From Corynespora cassiicola (Eukaryota; Ascomycota; Dothideomycetes; Pleosporales; Corynesporascaceae): DNA of 64,000 bases. The DNA lies in assembly GCA_022059125.1 (NCBI GenBank), contig JAEUWY010000002.1, forward strand, positions 372,001 to 436,000, given 5' to 3'. Below, one piece after another: positions 23,546 to 35,062 of this stretch. The stretch's first letter is position 1. The number at the start of each line of letters is the position of its first letter. The notes under the pieces were generated by a model, which did not search any database, was not told the origin of the DNA, and saw only the letters and a program-made list of their open reading frames with translations. Made by a program: the position numbers and the translations under genes.

Positions 23546-26500
23546 TTAGGCAGACGCGCTCTTCTTCTTCTTCATTGTCTTCTGCTTCTCCTTGCTCGCC
23601 CGCCCCTCCACAACCACAGCCGCAGGCCTCAACTTCTCCAACACCTTCGCAGCAACCACAACAGCCTCTTCCGGCAACCCAGCCACCCTCGCCACCTTCA
23701 ATGCATGGCTCTCCCGATTCACCCCCTTCCTCAGCTTATGCACGTACGCAAACTCGCCACCGGGACCCTCGGCCACGTCGTTGCAGTAGCAGGCCAACCC
23801 GTCAAACCCCTCCGTCATATCGGCCAGGGCGTGGAAGTGCGTAGCAAACAGCGTCCTGCACCTGTTGACGTGGTGCAGGTGATGCAGACAGGCGTACCCG
23901 ACGGCGACGCCATCCTCGGGCGTCGTCCCGCGCCCGACCTCGTCCATGATGACAAAGGAGCGCGGCGTCGCCTCGCGCAGTATGCGCGCCGTCTCCAGCA
24001 TCTCGACCATGAAGGTGGACTGGTCCTGGAACAGGTTGTCGGCGGAGCCCACGCGGCTGAAGATCTTGTCCACGAGGCCAATCTCTGCATACTCTGCCGG
24101 CACGAAGGCGCCCGTCTGCGCGAGGATCGAGATCAGCGCGTTCTGCCGGAGGTACGTGCTCTTGCCCGCCATGTTGGGGCCCGTGATGAGCCAGATGCGC
24201 TCTCCGTCTTGGCCGCCGAGGAGGCAGTCGTTGGGCGAGAAGGAGCGGCCCTGGTCCTGGAGGCCGGCTTCGACGACGGGGTGCCGGCCGCCGATGATGT
24301 GGTGCGCGGTGCCCGCGTTGAGGAGCGGGCGGACTAGGGACTTTTCGGCGGCGAGGCGGGCGAAGGCGCAGGCAACGTCGAGTTCGTCGAGGAGGGCGGC
24401 GTTGCGGCGGAGCTTTACAAGGTTGCGGACTACGTCTTCGCGGAGGGAGGCTAGGACGCGCTGTTCCTCGTTGCGGATCCGATATCGTGTTTCGTCGAGT
24501 TGGACGCCGAGATGGGTCCATTCGGGGACTTGGAACGAGCGCGTGGATTTGCTGGTGCTTAGGCTTTTGGGGAAGCGTTCTTGGGCGCGGGGCATGTCCT
24601 TGCCCTTTACGTGACCAATGTGTGCGAGGTTCGGGGTCCATTTGAGGGTGAGGCTTTCGGCGCCCAACTCTTCGCGCAGATTCTTTTCGAGCTTCGTCTT
24701 TCTCTCCATCAATGAGTCTAGCGTCTCGTGAAGTCGATCCAGGGTTTTGCTAGCACTGCGCTTCATTATCCACACGTCGTCTCGCCCATCGGTAGCGCCC
24801 CTGAAGCTTGGAACGATCGAATGGGGTTTTGGCTGTACGCGCTTTGGCATCGCTTTCAGGTCCTCCTCGCCAGCCTCCTTACCCAAAACTTCTTGCGCCA
24901 ACTCTTCAATCTCAGCCGTCTCTTCATCTTCGATTCGGTGTTGCTCCATGAGACTTTCTTCGTCGATTGCTTTTTGGATGCGCTTGGCTAGTTGCAGAGG
25001 CTTACTCAGGTCAAACTGCTTTTCGAGGTCTGGTAGGCATTTTCTGCGTCTTTCCTCAATTGCCCTTTTCTCTTCGTTGATGGGTATAGAACTCCTTGAG
25101 GAAGAATGATCTTTGAGTGTTTGGAGTATGTCGGCGGTGGTGAGTATTGTCTTTGATAACTCCAGAAGATCGTCGGCATTGCCGCGGCCAACGGTGAACT
25201 TGGTAACTAACCGCAAAGAGTCGAACGTTTGGGTCAGCAACGTAATGACACCGTGACGCAATTGTGGGTAGTCTTTCATTTCCTCCACCAGATCCAATCG
25301 TTGGTTGATTGTAGACAAAGACATTGATGGCGCGGCTTGTACTCGTTAGCAACGTCTCGCGATTCAAGCACAGCATCACTTACCAAGTCTCTGGGTCAGG
25401 AGCCGAGTACCACTGTTGGTAACAGTCTGCTTCAAAGAGTGCAACAGGCTCCCCTGAAAGGTCCCATCCCGTATAGTACTGCGAATCTCAAGCGCTCGCA
25501 GGCTGTTCTTGTCGATACTCATGTGTTCATCAGTGCGTTGGCGTATCGGAACTTGCAGCTGCGTTCTCGAACCGAGTAACTGATGTCGAACATAATGAAG
25601 CAGTGAGCCTCCTGCTGCAACCTCCGTGTCAGAAAACTTTTCCATGTCGAACTCGTCTACGACATCTTCCAACATGGGTATCCAGTCTTGAATGGCCAGA
25701 TTTTGCTGTGCAGGATGCTGGAAAGTGACCATGTGACCATCTTCCTGCAAAATTTCGACAATGCGTGAATTCTCGTCTTTTTTGAAAGCACTGTCCAAAA
25801 CGATTTCCCTCGGTTTTATGCGTGCGATGGCTGAAGGAAGAGATGCAATGTCGGTGCTTTGGGTTAGAAAGTCTCCGCTTGATAAGTCTATCCAGGCCAA
25901 TCCGACTTCTGTACGTGGGAGGGTGAGAGCAGATGACACACTCTGACTTCCAGGACTTTCTCTGGCCGCGAATTCATCCTTGAGCGCTTGCGGATCGACA
26001 TGGATACTGAGTAGATAGTTATTCTCCCAGGGATCCATGAAATGCTCGTCGATGAGTGTTCCAGGTGTGACTACCCGCGAGACTTTTCGCGTGTATGCAG
26101 GCTCCCCCCTGGCTTTCTTGGGGGCATCGTTGATGAACTCGTCGCTAATGGCCACATGCTTGTTCAAGTCGTGGACCAGGATCTTGAGGTAACGGTCCAG
26201 TTGATAGGCAGGGAAGCCGGCCTGTGTGATCAGCAAACCTCAAAGATAGGATTAGAACATGCTCCTACCATGGATATCCCTGGCCGTTTGCTGCCTCTGA
26301 CGACCTTCCGCTTGGATTTCTTGAGGTTGAGCAGAGGCGCAAACTCATCTGCATGCTCAAAGTAGAGCTAGCACCATCAGCCGAGTCTGATGCGATTACC
26401 AAGACTGATGCATACCTCATAAAAACCTCCCACTCTTGTAAGAAGCACGCAATGGCTGAACTTGAGCATGTTGTTGCGCACTTGCTGCAAGAGCGGCGGA

Positions 26501-26781
26501 AACTCGGGCTCTTCATCTTGCGGCTGTAGTCTTGCGGGGTCCACTGCAATGATGCCTTGCGGAAGGTCGTCGAGACTGACAGCAGTCTTCCTCTTTGCGC
26601 CGCGGCGATGGGGCAATTGGCGCCATTGTGGCCAAGCACGTGCAGTGTTCCACGGACGCGTCAAGCTCAGGTAGGGAGACGCGTCTGCGCTGTAAGCACG
26701 AAACAGGCGCAGCGACCTCGACGGATAACTGGTGAGCGCGTCATTGGGTCGAAGCCGGCATCTCGAATGCCCCAGGAGCAT
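23546..26781 (-). CDS. msh1: Mitochondrial DNA mismatch repair protein MutS homologue
   Basis: Exons 26781-26416, 26367-26269, 26221-25384 and 25335-23546 give 1030 residues. The start at 26781 opens an Arg-rich, acid-poor presequence (MLLGHSRCRLRPNDALTSY) fitting mitochondrial import; an in-frame ATG at 26835 is possible. Domain order: MutS I mismatch-binding (LTRVGGFYELYFEHADEFAP, the Phe-x-Glu mismatch contact being GGFYEL), MutS II connector (GLAWIDLSSGDFLTQ), MutS III/IV core with long helices, then the ATPase: Walker A GPNMAGKSTYLRQNA, DQSTFMVEMLETA, Walker B FVIMDEVGRGT, and ATHFHALAD. The end is Lys-rich (KKKKSASA). It should act as a homodimer on mitochondrial DNA. All motifs are intact. 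The gene is head-to-head with HEM12, 180 bases apart. Confidence 0.95.
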
Positions 26782-26961
26782 GATATATGCTAGGAAAGAG
26801 ACGGAAGAGTGGTGTTTGCTGCTGTGCAGGGTCATGGACTCTGGAGCTGGAGATCGGATCCGACCCAACGCGGACTAGCTCATCGCGGGGTACTCGGAAT
26901 TGAAGGTTGCCCGCATTTCTTCTTCTCACCGACCTGGATACCTCTCCTCCACACCGACACC
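26782..26961. promoter_or_regulatory. Short bidirectional promoter between msh1 and hem12
   Basis: Only 180 bases separate the two divergent start codons, so both promoters and leaders must lie here or overlap. Both products serve mitochondrial functions (mtDNA repair, haem precursor synthesis). I see no TATA box. Confidence 0.6.
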
Positions 26962-28255
26962 ATGGCACCCCAATTTGAGCCTCTGAAGAATGACTTGATT
27001 CTTCGCACTGCGCGAGGTACTATTACCTGCTTCAGGTCTGCAAAGATGCTCGACTGACCAATTGCACAGGAGAAAAGGTGGAGCGCCCGCCCATGTGGGT
27101 GATGCGACAAGGTGAGCTTCAACACACGGCAAGGGAGGCTTTCCGCTAATACCCAGGTAGCTGGTCGCTATCTCCCCGAATACCACGAGGCCAAAGGCGG
27201 TCGCGACTTTTTCGAGTGCTGCCGATCGCCCGAGATTGCTTCCACGCTCACCCTCCAGCCCATCGAACGTTTCGCCGGACTCATTGATGCCGCAATCATC
27301 TTTTCAGACATTCTCGTCATTCCCCAAGCTATGGGAATGGAGGTCATCATGGTAGATAAGAAGGGCCCCCACTTCCCGGAGCCACTGCAGTCGCCGGAGG
27401 ACAAGCAGTACCAGGAGGTCATGGAGCGCGAGGTCGATGTCAAGGAGTCTTTGGACTATGTATACAAGGCCATTACGCTTACCAGGCAAAAGCTGGCCGG
27501 AAGGGTGCCGCTTATCGGCTTCTGCGGCGCCCCATGGACGCTGATGAGCTACATGGTGGAAGGCGGCGGAAGCAAGATGTTCATCCAGGCGAAGACTTGG
27601 ATCTTCAGGCACCCCGAGGAGAGCAAGGCCCTGCTCCAGAAGATTGCGGAGCTCTGCGTTGAGTACCTGGCATTGCAGGTGCAGGCCGGAGCACAAGTAG
27701 CACACCCCGCTCTTTGACGCCTACAAACACTAACTCTGTCCAGATGATCCAGGTCTTCGATTCGTGGGCCGGGGAGCTCTCTCCCACGTCGTTCAAGACC
27801 TTCTCTCTTCCTTACCTTCACCACATTGCAAACAACCTGCCCAAACGCCTGCAGGAGCTCGGCCTTGAGCGGGTGCCGATGACTGTCTTCGCCAAGGGGG
27901 CATGGTACGCTCTCGAGGAACTGTGCGATTCCAACTACGATGTCATCGGGCTGGACTGGCTCCACGCGCCTGCTGATGCTTACAAAGTTGCTCGTGCCAA
28001 GGGCAAGACGCTCCAGGGCAACGCGGACCCCGGGGTGCTGTATGGCGGACACGAGGCGATTACGGCTGTTGTCAAGGAGATGGTGGCCGGGTTTGGTGGC
28101 GGAAAACAAGGTTGGATTGCTAATCTTGGCCACGGTACGTTGAGGTGTCTAGTTGCGATTGCCGTTGCTAACCCGGACTAGGTATCACGCCGTTTGTCAA
28201 GCCGGACGACCTCAAGTTCTACTTTGAGGAGATCCACAAGTATACGTCTTCGTAG
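26962..28255 (+). CDS. hem12: Uroporphyrinogen decarboxylase
   Basis: Exons 26962-27016, 27070-27111, 27161-27696, 27744-28134 and 28182-28255 give 365 residues. It converts uroporphyrinogen III to coproporphyrinogen III in the cytosol, the fifth step of haem synthesis. Signatures: [16 protein letters not shown] (the substrate-binding Arg-rich loop), [15 protein letters not shown] with the catalytic Asp, [29 protein letters not shown] and [22 protein letters not shown] near the end. The exon 2/3 join uses acceptor GGTAG at 27160, not the CAG four bases earlier, because only that keeps the RQAGRYL frame. Length and motifs are normal. Confidence 0.96.
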
Positions 28256-28312
28256 AGAAATGGACATGAAAAGCTGCGAGGCTGCCGAGCGTGCACCTAC
28301 CAGGCCGGCGGA

Positions 28313-28937
28313 TCACTTGTCCTCCTCACCAATGTCCTCGTTCCTGTCGAAGTAATCAGTGATGCGTGATAAGAGGGGTGGAGAAGGCAGGTGCGGACCA
28401 ATCCTGGGGCTTGTCTTGGATGAACTTCTTCATCAAGTCCTGGCACTCTTGGTTCTGGAGCACGACGACTTGGACGCCCCTCTGCCTGAGATAGTCTTCT
28501 CCGCCAACAAAGGTCTTGTTCTCGCCTGTTGGAGGTCAATGGCGAAGCCCCCCCCCCCCGCAGCACCAGCAAAGAGACATACCAATGACGACGCGCTTCA
28601 CCTTGTACATGATGCAGGCGCCGGTGCACATGTCGCACGGCGACAGAGTGGTGTACATGGTGGCACCGCGGTAGGTGGCAGCGGGCAGGCGTCCTGCATT
28701 TTCCAAGGCGGATATCTCAGCCTGGAGAGGGTGGTCAGGAGGCTCGGGTGGGTCTGATCAGGCACACTTTGCACCTACATGGAGAGTAGCACTGCCGTTC
28801 TGGATGCGCATGTTGTGGCCCTGGCCCAGGAGCTTGCCGTCGGCTGACACCAAGGCGGCGCCGATGGGGACGCCACCCTGTTGGGCGCCCTTCTGGGCCT
28901 CGGCCAGGGCAGCCTTGAAGCCAAAGTCGGATTCCAT
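28313..28937 (-). CDS. fcy1: Cytosine deaminase
   Basis: Four exons, 28937-28779, 28721-28583, 28525-28399 and 28343-28313, give 151 residues (yeast Fcy1 has 158). It deaminates cytosine to uracil for pyrimidine salvage. Zinc and catalytic residues are present: HAEI (His53, Glu55), then PCDMC (Cys82, Cys85). GGVPIGAAL and GHNMRIQNGSATLH are the substrate region. The C-terminus reads QDKPQDWNEDIGEEDK across the last intron, matching the family's PQDW-EDIGE end; without that intron the frame ends in an unrelated tail. The last donor (GTCCGC) is weak. Intron 2 contains an uninterrupted run of about 12 C (plus strand 28,548-28,559). The gene converges on HEM12, with 57 bases between stops. Confidence 0.93.
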
Positions 28938-29838
28938 GGGGCAGGCGTGGAAGGCTGTCGAAGAGGTGGTGGCTCCACAGGGCAGGGCAGGACAGGTCAA
29001 GGCAAGGCAAGGCAAAGCAAAAGACGGCGACGCTCCATGTATACATACACACACGGCATCTCCTCCCACCTCCCCTCCCTCCCACTCTCGCCAATCGCGA
29101 TAAGCTCCTTCAGATCTTCGGGCGGGCCGCGATTGGCTGCGTGCCATTGGCCGGGTGCTAGCGCGGCTCTCTGCCCTGCGGCCGGCCGACGGAACCTTCT
29201 GCTGTCCATGGCGAACACGTCCTTTGCCCCCGGTGGAGCGCCGCACGCCGCAGACGGCGGACTCGGCCAGTGGTGAGGAATGTGCGGCCGCCAGTGTCGC
29301 GCGTGCCCGGCGGCCTGTTTGCGCGGACCCGGCAGTGCTTTTGCACCAGGCAAGGCTGCAGGATTGGTGTGGAAGGCCGTGGAATCGCACGGAATCTTCT
29401 GCTGCTCGGCGCAGTCGGTGCATTCGCAGCAGCATCCCGGTTGACTACTTTTAAATCCACGCCTGGCTCGTCCACCACTCTCCTCGACACCAAAATAATT
29501 TCTGTTGCCCGCCGCGACCCCCTCTCGGCCTGCGCCCTCGTAGCCACCTCTCTCTCTGCCTCAACCTCAACCACTGCCACGCTTCGTCGGCTCGGTAAGC
29601 GGCCCCTCAGCCTCGAGCCCCCGTCACGCCCGCCCGCCCGCCCGCTCCCCGCCGCGGCCCAACTTGCCTTCACCAGACAATTCTTTTCACAGGCCCAGCC
29701 GTTGACCTCCAGCCAGTCCCACCCGCTCCGCACTGCTCCGCACTGCTGCGCTCTCACTGCACCGCGCTCTACACCCGCACTCGACCCCCACGACCCCGCC
29801 AGCCCTGAACAGCAAGCCTCGCCGCTGTCGTTGCCGCC
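28938..29838. promoter_or_regulatory. Divergent promoter region between fcy1 and the Hsp40 gene
   Basis: About 900 GC-rich bases. Two near-identical sites, CGGAACCTTCTGCTG (29,190-29,204) and CGGAATCTTCTGCTG (29,390-29,404), each contain an inverted GAA-N2-TTC pair, the core of heat-shock elements, and lie 640 and 440 bases upstream of the Hsp40 start. A long C/T-rich leader precedes 29,839. Heat-shock control of the Hsp40 gene is inferred. Confidence 0.4.
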
Positions 29839-31265
29839 ATGGTCAAAGACACCAAGTTCTACGACATCCTGGGGGTAGGTGCCACAGTCCCCCCCGCGAG
29901 AGCGACCTGGCCCCTTGTACTGACAGCATCCAGGTGTCCCCCGACGCAACAGAGGCCCAGCTCAAGTCGGCCTACAAGAAGGGTGCCCTGAAGCACCACC
30001 CAGGTACGCCTTCCCGCTGCACGCCCGCACCTGCTGCACCTGCTGCACCTGCTGCACCCGCATCGCTGTCCGGGAAGGAGCACCCCCGCTGACGTCTCGC
30101 AGATAAGAACGCACACAACCCAGACGCCGCGGAAAAGTTCAAGGATCTCTCACACGCCTACGAAGTCCTCTCCGATGCCGACAAGCGCCGCATCTACGAT
30201 CAATATGGCGAGGAAGGCCTCGAGCAGGGTGGCATGGGCGGTGGCGGCATGGCCGCCGAGGACCTGTTTGCGCAATTCTTCGGTGGCGGTGGCGGCCCCT
30301 TTGGAGGCATGTTCGGCGGCGGCATGAGGGAACAAGGTCCCAAGAAGGCCCGCACAATCTCCCACGTCCACAAGGTCTCGCTCGAGGACATCTACCGGGG
30401 CAAGGTGTCGAAGCTGGCTCTGCAGAAGTCGGTCATTTGCCCCAAGTGCAGCGGCATCGGCGGCAAGGAGGGTGCCGTGAAGAAGTGCGCTGGCTGTGAT
30501 GGCCGTGGTATGAAGCACATGATGCGCCAGATGGGCCCAATGATCCAGCGCTTCCAGACCGTCTGCCCCGACTGCCAGGGTGAGGGAGAGATCATCCGCG
30601 ACCGCGACAGGTGCAAGCAGTGCAACGGAAAGAAGACCATCATCGAGCGCAAGGTCCTCCACGTCCACGTCGACCGCGGTGTCAAGTCCGGCCACAAGAT
30701 TGAGTTCCGCGGCGAGGGTGACCAGCTACCCGGCGTCGAGCCAGGCGATGTCATTTTCGAGATTGAGCAGAAACCCCACGCACGCTTCCAGCGCAAGGAT
30801 GACGACCTGTTCTACCACGCCGAGATTGATCTGCTGACCGCCCTTGCTGGTGGTCAGATTCACATCGAGCACCTCGACGAGCGGTGGTTGTCCGTCGACA
30901 TCACCCCTGGCGAGGTCATCAGCCCCGGCGAGGTCAAGGTTATCCGCTACCAGGGTATGCCCTCGTACAGGCACCACGACTTTGGCAACCTCTACGTCCA
31001 GTTTGACGTCAAGTTCCCCGAGAAGCTCACTGGCCCCGATGGCGGTCCCATGACGCCCGAGCAGATCAAGGCCCTCGAGTCGGTGCTGCCCCCACGCAGC
31101 GTTCCCGCCTCGCTGCCACCTCCCGACGCCATGACCGAGGACTTTTCGCTCGACAACGTTGACCCTACTCGTGAGCAGGCAAGAGCCCGCGGAATGGCCG
31201 GTATGGATGACGACGACGACGAGATGCACCCTGGCGGCGAGCGCGTCCAGTGCGCATCGCAGTAA
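29839..31265 (+). CDS. ydj1: Type I Hsp40 co-chaperone (Ydj1/DnaJ family) with CaaX box
   Basis: Exons 29839-29874, 29934-30003 and 30103-31265 give 422 residues. It stimulates Hsp70 ATPase and delivers clients. Domains in order: J domain with HHPDKN (HPD motif, split by intron 2); Gly/Met/Phe-rich linker (GGMGGGG to GGMFGGGM); four zinc-finger repeats [24 protein letters not shown] and CKQCNGKK; two beta-barrel client-binding domains ([28 protein letters not shown]). The end is QCASQ, identical to the yeast Ydj1 farnesylation signal, so membrane attachment at the ER surface is expected. Intron 2 contains a 9-base tandem repeat (CACCTGCTG, three copies, 30,028-30,054). Confidence 0.96.
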
Positions 31266-32400
31266 ACCTCATTCCATGTACAATACCGAAGCAGTGGCGG
31301 CATGACTAATGACAGATTGAAGTACCAGGATGAATATGACGACATGCGGGGGCTTGACTGCGCCCACAGGCGCCAAAAGTAAGAATTCACGCAAGCAAAA
31401 GACCTGTGTGTGGTGGTGGGGCGTCTGGGGTAGAAATCGGCTTTTTCGAACGAGGCGAGGGTGAAATTCGAATTGCATTGGGGGAATGGGGCGGATACAT
31501 TGGTGTTTAGGAAGGCAAAGCTTCTTTTTTTTCTTTTAGATATCCTCAATGCTTGCTCACGCTTCGGCATGCGTCCGATGTCCTGAGAGAGAAGGGGGGA
31601 GAGAAGGCAACACATGGAAGTTTTGACCACAGGATCAAAGTCAAGGAAACGAGCGAACGAACGAACGATTTGGTTTTCTTCTTTCAAATTTATCCATCCA
31701 TCATCATCATCACATCGTCATCATCGTTATGAGTGTCTCCGTCTGATCCTTGTTTTTTTGCATTTTCTAATTCTGCCATGGCCCATGATCCACCAAATGT
31801 TTTCTTCCTTGCTGCTCTTTTGCTTTCTTCTCTTTTCCCACTGCCGTTTTACTTTGCGATGAGTACCCCCAGATCGATCCCCCCTTTTTGGTTTTTTTTT
31901 CCTTTAACTTTCTTCTCGTTTGTTTCTTTGGTCTAGAACGGTGGCTTGCTCGTTCTCAACCAAGGTTTCGGCTCCAGCTTTGGCCTTTTTCTAACTTTTG
32001 GGTGGATGGTTGGGCGGTTATTCCCTGGTTCACTTTTTGGGTGGGCTTTGTTTAGAGGGAGATGGGGGAGTGTTCATGTGGGGATGAGGGGGGAAGTTGG
32101 GTGGGTGGGGTAGAGGTAGCTGAATCTGAGAACGTTTTTGAAGTGTTGTGTGCCCAGCTATGTGTGAGAAAGGTTTTGCGTGAGGTGAGGAGCGGTGGTG
32201 ATGGGCATCGTGAGGATATGGAATGGGTGTAACATGCTGGAGTGGTAAGCGAATTTACACAGGGCTTGGCGCGGGGAGGGGGCAGGTATATATAGACCCC
32301 TTCGGTACCCCTTTGGAGTGTTCTTGTTCTGCACATTTCGGTGGTTTGGAGATAAAAAATATATTTGCAGACTATTCCATGGAAATTTTGAAAAAAGAAA
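31266..32400. other. Gene-free region 3' of Hsp40, T-rich then TATA-like box
   Basis: Pyrimidine-rich tracts at 31,660-31,960 (many CTTT and TTTT runs) and G-rich segments at 32,040-32,280. No coding frame of quality. At 32,287-32,295 there is a clean TATA-like box (TATATATAG) followed by GACCCCTTCGG, just before the motif array described next. Confidence 0.5.
32287..32295 (+). promoter_or_regulatory. TATA-like box upstream of motif array
   Basis: TATATATAG in a GC-rich setting. It lies about 120 bases before the first ATG-G-rich/CTAAAA pair and in the same orientation as the array asymmetry. A promoter for a non-coding transcript is inferred only. Confidence 0.35.
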
Positions 32401-32409
32401 GCGTTTGGA

Positions 32410-34930
32410 GGAGATGTGGGCGTGGGGACTAAAAGGCCTTGTTGAAGAAGTACACGTGAAGGACTTTTCTGCAATAAAACTGTCGGGCCATAGGGCATGG
32501 GGGGTTGTTTCGGCCCTGGGTTGTGGTCAACTAAAGCTCGAAATGGTCAAAGAGTGAAGATAAAACAGAAGTGATTGAGGGACATGGTGGTTGGGACTAA
32601 AATTGTTCTTCGGGCCAATGCATGGAGAGAGGACCTTAAAACAACAAGCTCATATGCAATGAGTACCCACGCCTTGTCCAGGTACTAAAACACATGGAAA
32701 TCCATCCACATGGGAATTTTCACTTGAAGCACCTCGAAGACTACGTAATGAGGATATAAAATCAGCACCACCTCTACCGCATGTGGGACGCGACTAAAAC
32801 TCCAACGAACCATCGCTATGAGGTTTTTGGCTTCTGTCGGTTTTAAAACCGTCGCTGCGGATCCACATGAGCAATCAAAATCTGCTGGAGATATTGTTTT
32901 AGGGACCTAAAACTTGACGTTATATCGAGTCATGGCGCAACTAAAAAGCTATACCGATATTAATAATGTGGAGGTCTGCTGGGGAATTAAAAAAAACTTC
33001 AACATGCCCCGAATGTGGATTTGAACCGCGGTTGAGGGGACATGCTAAAACTTGACGTCTATAGCCCTCGAAAGACTAAAACGATTGTTAGAGAAGGCTA
33101 TGATCAGATCAGACTGAGAATCGAGAGAAGTTTTTTACATGTAGCAAGAAGACTAAAGCTGTACCGAAAAGATATGGATGAGCTGTCTTCTGCGCGGGGA
33201 GCGAAGACTCAAATGCGAAACCGACGACTTATGGAGATTTCTCTGAAGAAAAAACGCTTTATATGGAGCATAGCCTGCCTCTGGAAGTAGAGAAGCTCAC
33301 TTTTCCGAAAATTCCAGCGGCGGCCCGCGGGGTAAATAAGTTCTTATACTTTAGAGCTGACTGACATGCCGAACTTTATTGACTTCTGGGATCTAAAATT
33401 GGTACGAAACTCGACATATGGAGAAAATATAATGAGATTCAAAAAGGATTATGGGCGGAGAGAGTCTGTTATCTAAAGCATTAATTCTTCATGTGGACGC
33501 TGCCTTGGGCGACAAAAACTTTAGAAGTCGAGGAAGATGGACGTTTTTGCCTGGATTTTGGCTGTTTAAAATTGGTCTGGACAGAGCTATATGGAGGATT
33601 CAACGCACTCGGAAGATCGTATATTTTGGCGCAGACAGTGACTAAAAGCCCCAACGTTCACGCATATGTGCGGATTGTCCAAGAGACTAAAAAGCCACCA
33701 TATGCTAAAATTACGAACAGCTCACTGTTTTCCTGGGCGAAGGACGCAGACGAAGCGGTGAAATCAAATCGAAAAACTTGACACAACAAAAGAGGGTCAT
33801 TCAATTTGGAGCAAGGATCGATCATGCGGGGATACAAGTGGTAGTTAAAAATAGGCGGTGGACCATGATGAGTCCTCACAAGGTACTCAGCTTTTAAAAA
33901 GACATCTCCCTCATGGCATGGAAGATCAAAACTACCGAGAGTCAACCCAATGAAACCTCCCATCTATGAAAGGGACTAAAATCTTGCTAGCCCCACTACA
34001 TGAGGCCATTTTCTGCGGAATAACGCCAAATAAAAAGGTTCGCAGTATTGATGGATGGAGGTGGAGATTCGTGCACCAAAAAGCTACTAGTCCCAGTGAT
34101 ATGGGCACCGAATAAGCAGTCGAAATAAAAAACCAGAATTGTACAATCGCAAGGACACGGATAAATGAAATTAGTTATACACACATCGTATGTCAGGATA
34201 GCGGGGAGAGAGAGTAAAAAAAAAAAACAGACATGAACACGCTCATGGCTGTAAGGGAATACCCAAATACCCGTCGCATGTTGAAAGTGCAAACCATAAA
34301 GGTGTTCAGGAGTACATCATGGAATACAAGAAACTCCGCCAGCTCGAGTCGTATGTGAATCCGCCTTCGGCGGGTGCAATCAGAGGAATGATTCTAAGAA
34401 TTGACACCATTCAATGTAAAAAATAACCAAAAGCGTTCATCCGACTAGTCCATGTCTTTCAGAATATCGAACCTACTGAATGCTATGTTTTCATTTCTTT
34501 GCAGAAATAACAGTCAGATCATCTCTATGCATAGAAGAAGAATGTTCTCCAAAAATGTTGGTTATTCTAAAACTTTCCCAAAATGTTGAAAGCCAGAACG
34601 GGTTACATTCTATAAATGGTTGGATCAAGACTCTATGACCAGCTTGTTATAAATCTTTTGCTAAAAGCCTCTTCGCAACAAGTTGTGAGCGACCTAAAAT
34701 GGAAGATCGAGCAGCGTATGCTTGGGGGAAAGACCAAAAGACTCTCTATTTACTACGCTTATGTATCATCAAGCTACTGAGTAAAAGATATGCACTAGTG
34801 AGAAGGGTGTATATTTCATTGTTAGAAAAAACCCTTACCTGTTTGTGATGACAAAGAGATCGGAGCCGCTGAGAATGAAGCATGAAGAAAGTTGATGAAC
34901 GTTGGCTCTGGTTTACATAACACCTAAAAC
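32410..34930 (+). repeat. Strand-asymmetric array of ATG-G-rich and CTAAAA motifs, unknown function
   Basis: Over 2.5 kb with no usable ORF, CTAAAA occurs about 17 times on the plus strand (32429, 32597, 32685, 32794, 32907, 32941, 33045, 33076, 33393, 33642, 33687, 33705, 33976, 34567, 34661, 34694, 34924), while its complement TTTTAG appears once (32,897). Many copies are preceded by GA or AA and follow, by about 10-30 bases, a motif ATGTGG, ATGGAG, ATGAGG or ATGGTGG (e.g. 32414, 32584, 32622, 32749, 32781, 32819, 32931, 32975, 33013, 33571). Intervals vary from 18 to about 80 bases (mostly 30-60), and the bases between are not conserved, so it is not a simple tandem repeat. The asymmetry suggests an RNA-level role or a single-strand process. 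Counts were made by eye. Confidence 0.45.
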
Positions 34931-35062
34931 ACAATTACACACACTTATGAAGACAGACTAGAAATATATCTAGTAGATCCATGATTCAAAGAAACACACG
35001 GATCTAGTTATGTCTAGCAGATACCAGGCTAACTCATATTCCAAACTAAAGTTTTTTCTCCG
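34931..35062. other. Spacer between motif array and foldback element
   Basis: AT-rich, no feature recognised apart from the TA insertion site of the element that follows. Confidence 0.4.

Noticed and set aside
23802..24641. 279-codon minus-strand frame inside msh1
   Set aside because: Arg/Pro-rich shadow of the MutS ATPase exon, which has all motifs in its own frame.
33001..33060. tRNA-like B box (complement of GGTTCAAATCC) on the minus strand in the motif array
   Set aside because: The T-arm pairs only three of five positions and no A box or acceptor stem lies at the right distance.
33451..33781. Small plus-strand frames inside the motif array
   Set aside because: Short, lysine-rich, no introns or homology recognisable; the motif asymmetry is not explained by codons because spacing is not a multiple of three.
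32410..34930. CRISPR-like or satellite array
   Set aside because: No conserved repeat longer than about six bases and irregular spacing; also a eukaryotic genome.
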